Shown: one piece after another, positions 23,190-23,486 of the stretch | How positions within the stretch are numbered: the stretch's first letter is position 1 | How the letters are laid out: every line of letters begins with the position of its first letter | From: an uncultured Candidatus Saccharibacteria bacterium | GTDB lineage: Bacteria; Patescibacteriota; Saccharimonadia; Saccharimonadales; Saccharimonadaceae | Direction of reading: 5' to 3' | Assembly (NCBI GenBank): GCA_946187605.1 | Contig: CAMHRH010000002.1 | Coordinates: 1-23,486 of the forward strand | DNA: 23,486 bases | Notes under the pieces: model-generated | Seen by the model: only the letters and a program-made list of their open reading frames with translations | What the model was told of the DNA's origin: nothing | The model's database searches: none | Position numbers and translations under genes: made by a program

Positions 23190-23214
23190 ATTGGATAATA
23201 ATAGGGGCGCGCAA

Positions 23215-23486
23215 CTAGTTGTAATATAGCTCAATATTATATATCACATCTTCGTATGTTGTAATATTTACAACATATCTGTCGTCATAGTAGCTGTAAT
23301 TTTTATAGCGTTGATTAGTAGTCGGCTCAGACTCGCCAAAGCATTTTTCGAAATCTTCGACGCTGCGAAGCGGATAACCGCGATACTTAATATCGACGTC
23401 ATCAATTGTAATGTTTCGACGATAGTCAACAGAGCTAATCGTGTTAAATGTAAGGCGATTTACTTTACCCTCGCCATCGACTGAGA
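23215..23486 (-). CDS. Hypothetical protein, C-terminal 89 residues (5' end beyond the window)
   Basis: One minus-strand frame stays open from the right edge (first whole codon ends at 23484) to a TAG at 23215-23217; the other two frames stop at once. The translated part begins SVDGEGKVNRLTFNTISS and ends YNIELYYN. It is rich in Tyr, Asp and Asn with alternating hydrophobic residues, so probably beta-rich. One Cys (EKCFGES). No membrane segment in this part and no family recognised. It converges on the tRNA-Trp terminator. Confidence 0.7.
   Translation of the reverse strand, partial: SVDGEGKVNRLTFNTISSVDYRRNITIDDVDIKYRGYPLRSVEDFEKCFGESEPTTNQRYKNYSYYDDRYVVNITTYEDVIYNIELYYN

Noticed and set aside
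23120..23214. Plus-strand gene following tRNA-Trp (such as secE)
   Set aside because: The 95 nt hold only hairpins and a T run, and the next coding frame is on the opposite strand.
1..23486. CRISPR array, insertion sequence, prophage or toxin-antitoxin pair
   Set aside because: No regularly spaced direct repeats, transposase or integrase motifs, or paired small toxin-like genes were seen in any part of the window.

Overview
The window looks like a piece of the compact genome of a Candidate Phyla Radiation bacterium, most likely a Saccharibacteria (TM7) relative. This placement is inferred from the combination of tightly packed genes, many starts without ribosome binding sites, a 23S rRNA gene not preceded by 16S, phosphoketolase plus acetate kinase as the carbon/energy genes, and host-contact-type surface proteins. 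No single gene proves it. Nearly everything lies on the minus strand; only a small coiled-coil protein gene, lepB and tRNA-Trp are on the plus strand.

Layout. Positions 1-1545 hold the 5' half of a 23S rRNA gene (minus strand, running off the left edge). Positions 1546-1985 are its leader, with candidate tandem promoters, a boxA antiterminator and a hairpin; no 16S gene or 16S-23S spacer tRNA precedes it. Next come a multi-pass membrane protein and an M1 aminopeptidase (1986-5127), then a secreted, wall-anchored-looking surface protein (5165-6562), acetate kinase (6639-7874), the tsf-rpsB translation operon (7993-9340), a small plus-strand coiled-coil gene (9523-9846), an operon of a membrane protein and an HtrA-type protease (9945-11995), signal peptidase I (12054-12695), dnaK under two CIRCE operators (12765-14763), a small YjdF-like membrane protein, a large isopeptide-domain surface protein (15410-17782), a phosphoketolase encoded as two overlapping genes (17906-20000), an alpha/beta hydrolase, a DHH phosphoesterase, two hypothetical proteins, tRNA-Trp and the 3' end of one more minus-strand gene.

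How the genes fit together. The split phosphoketolase would make acetyl phosphate from xylulose-5-phosphate or fructose-6-phosphate, and acetate kinase would turn it into ATP and acetate, a complete short energy pathway in one window. LepB would process the exported proteins, including the two surface proteins with C-terminal sorting signals. DnaK and HtrA form the protein-quality-control part: dnaK has textbook HrcA/CIRCE control, and a degenerate CIRCE-spaced inverted repeat lies at the htrA-operon/lepB divergent promoter.

Regulatory logic. Two kinds of gene start are visible. Translation and stress genes (rpsB, tsf, dnaK, htrA, the second phosphoketolase gene) have strong Shine-Dalgarno sequences. 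Seven other genes have a -10 box (TATAAT or TAAAAT, often as extended TGCTAAAAT or TGATATAAT) ending exactly 6 or 7 nt before the ATG, which predicts leaderless mRNAs.
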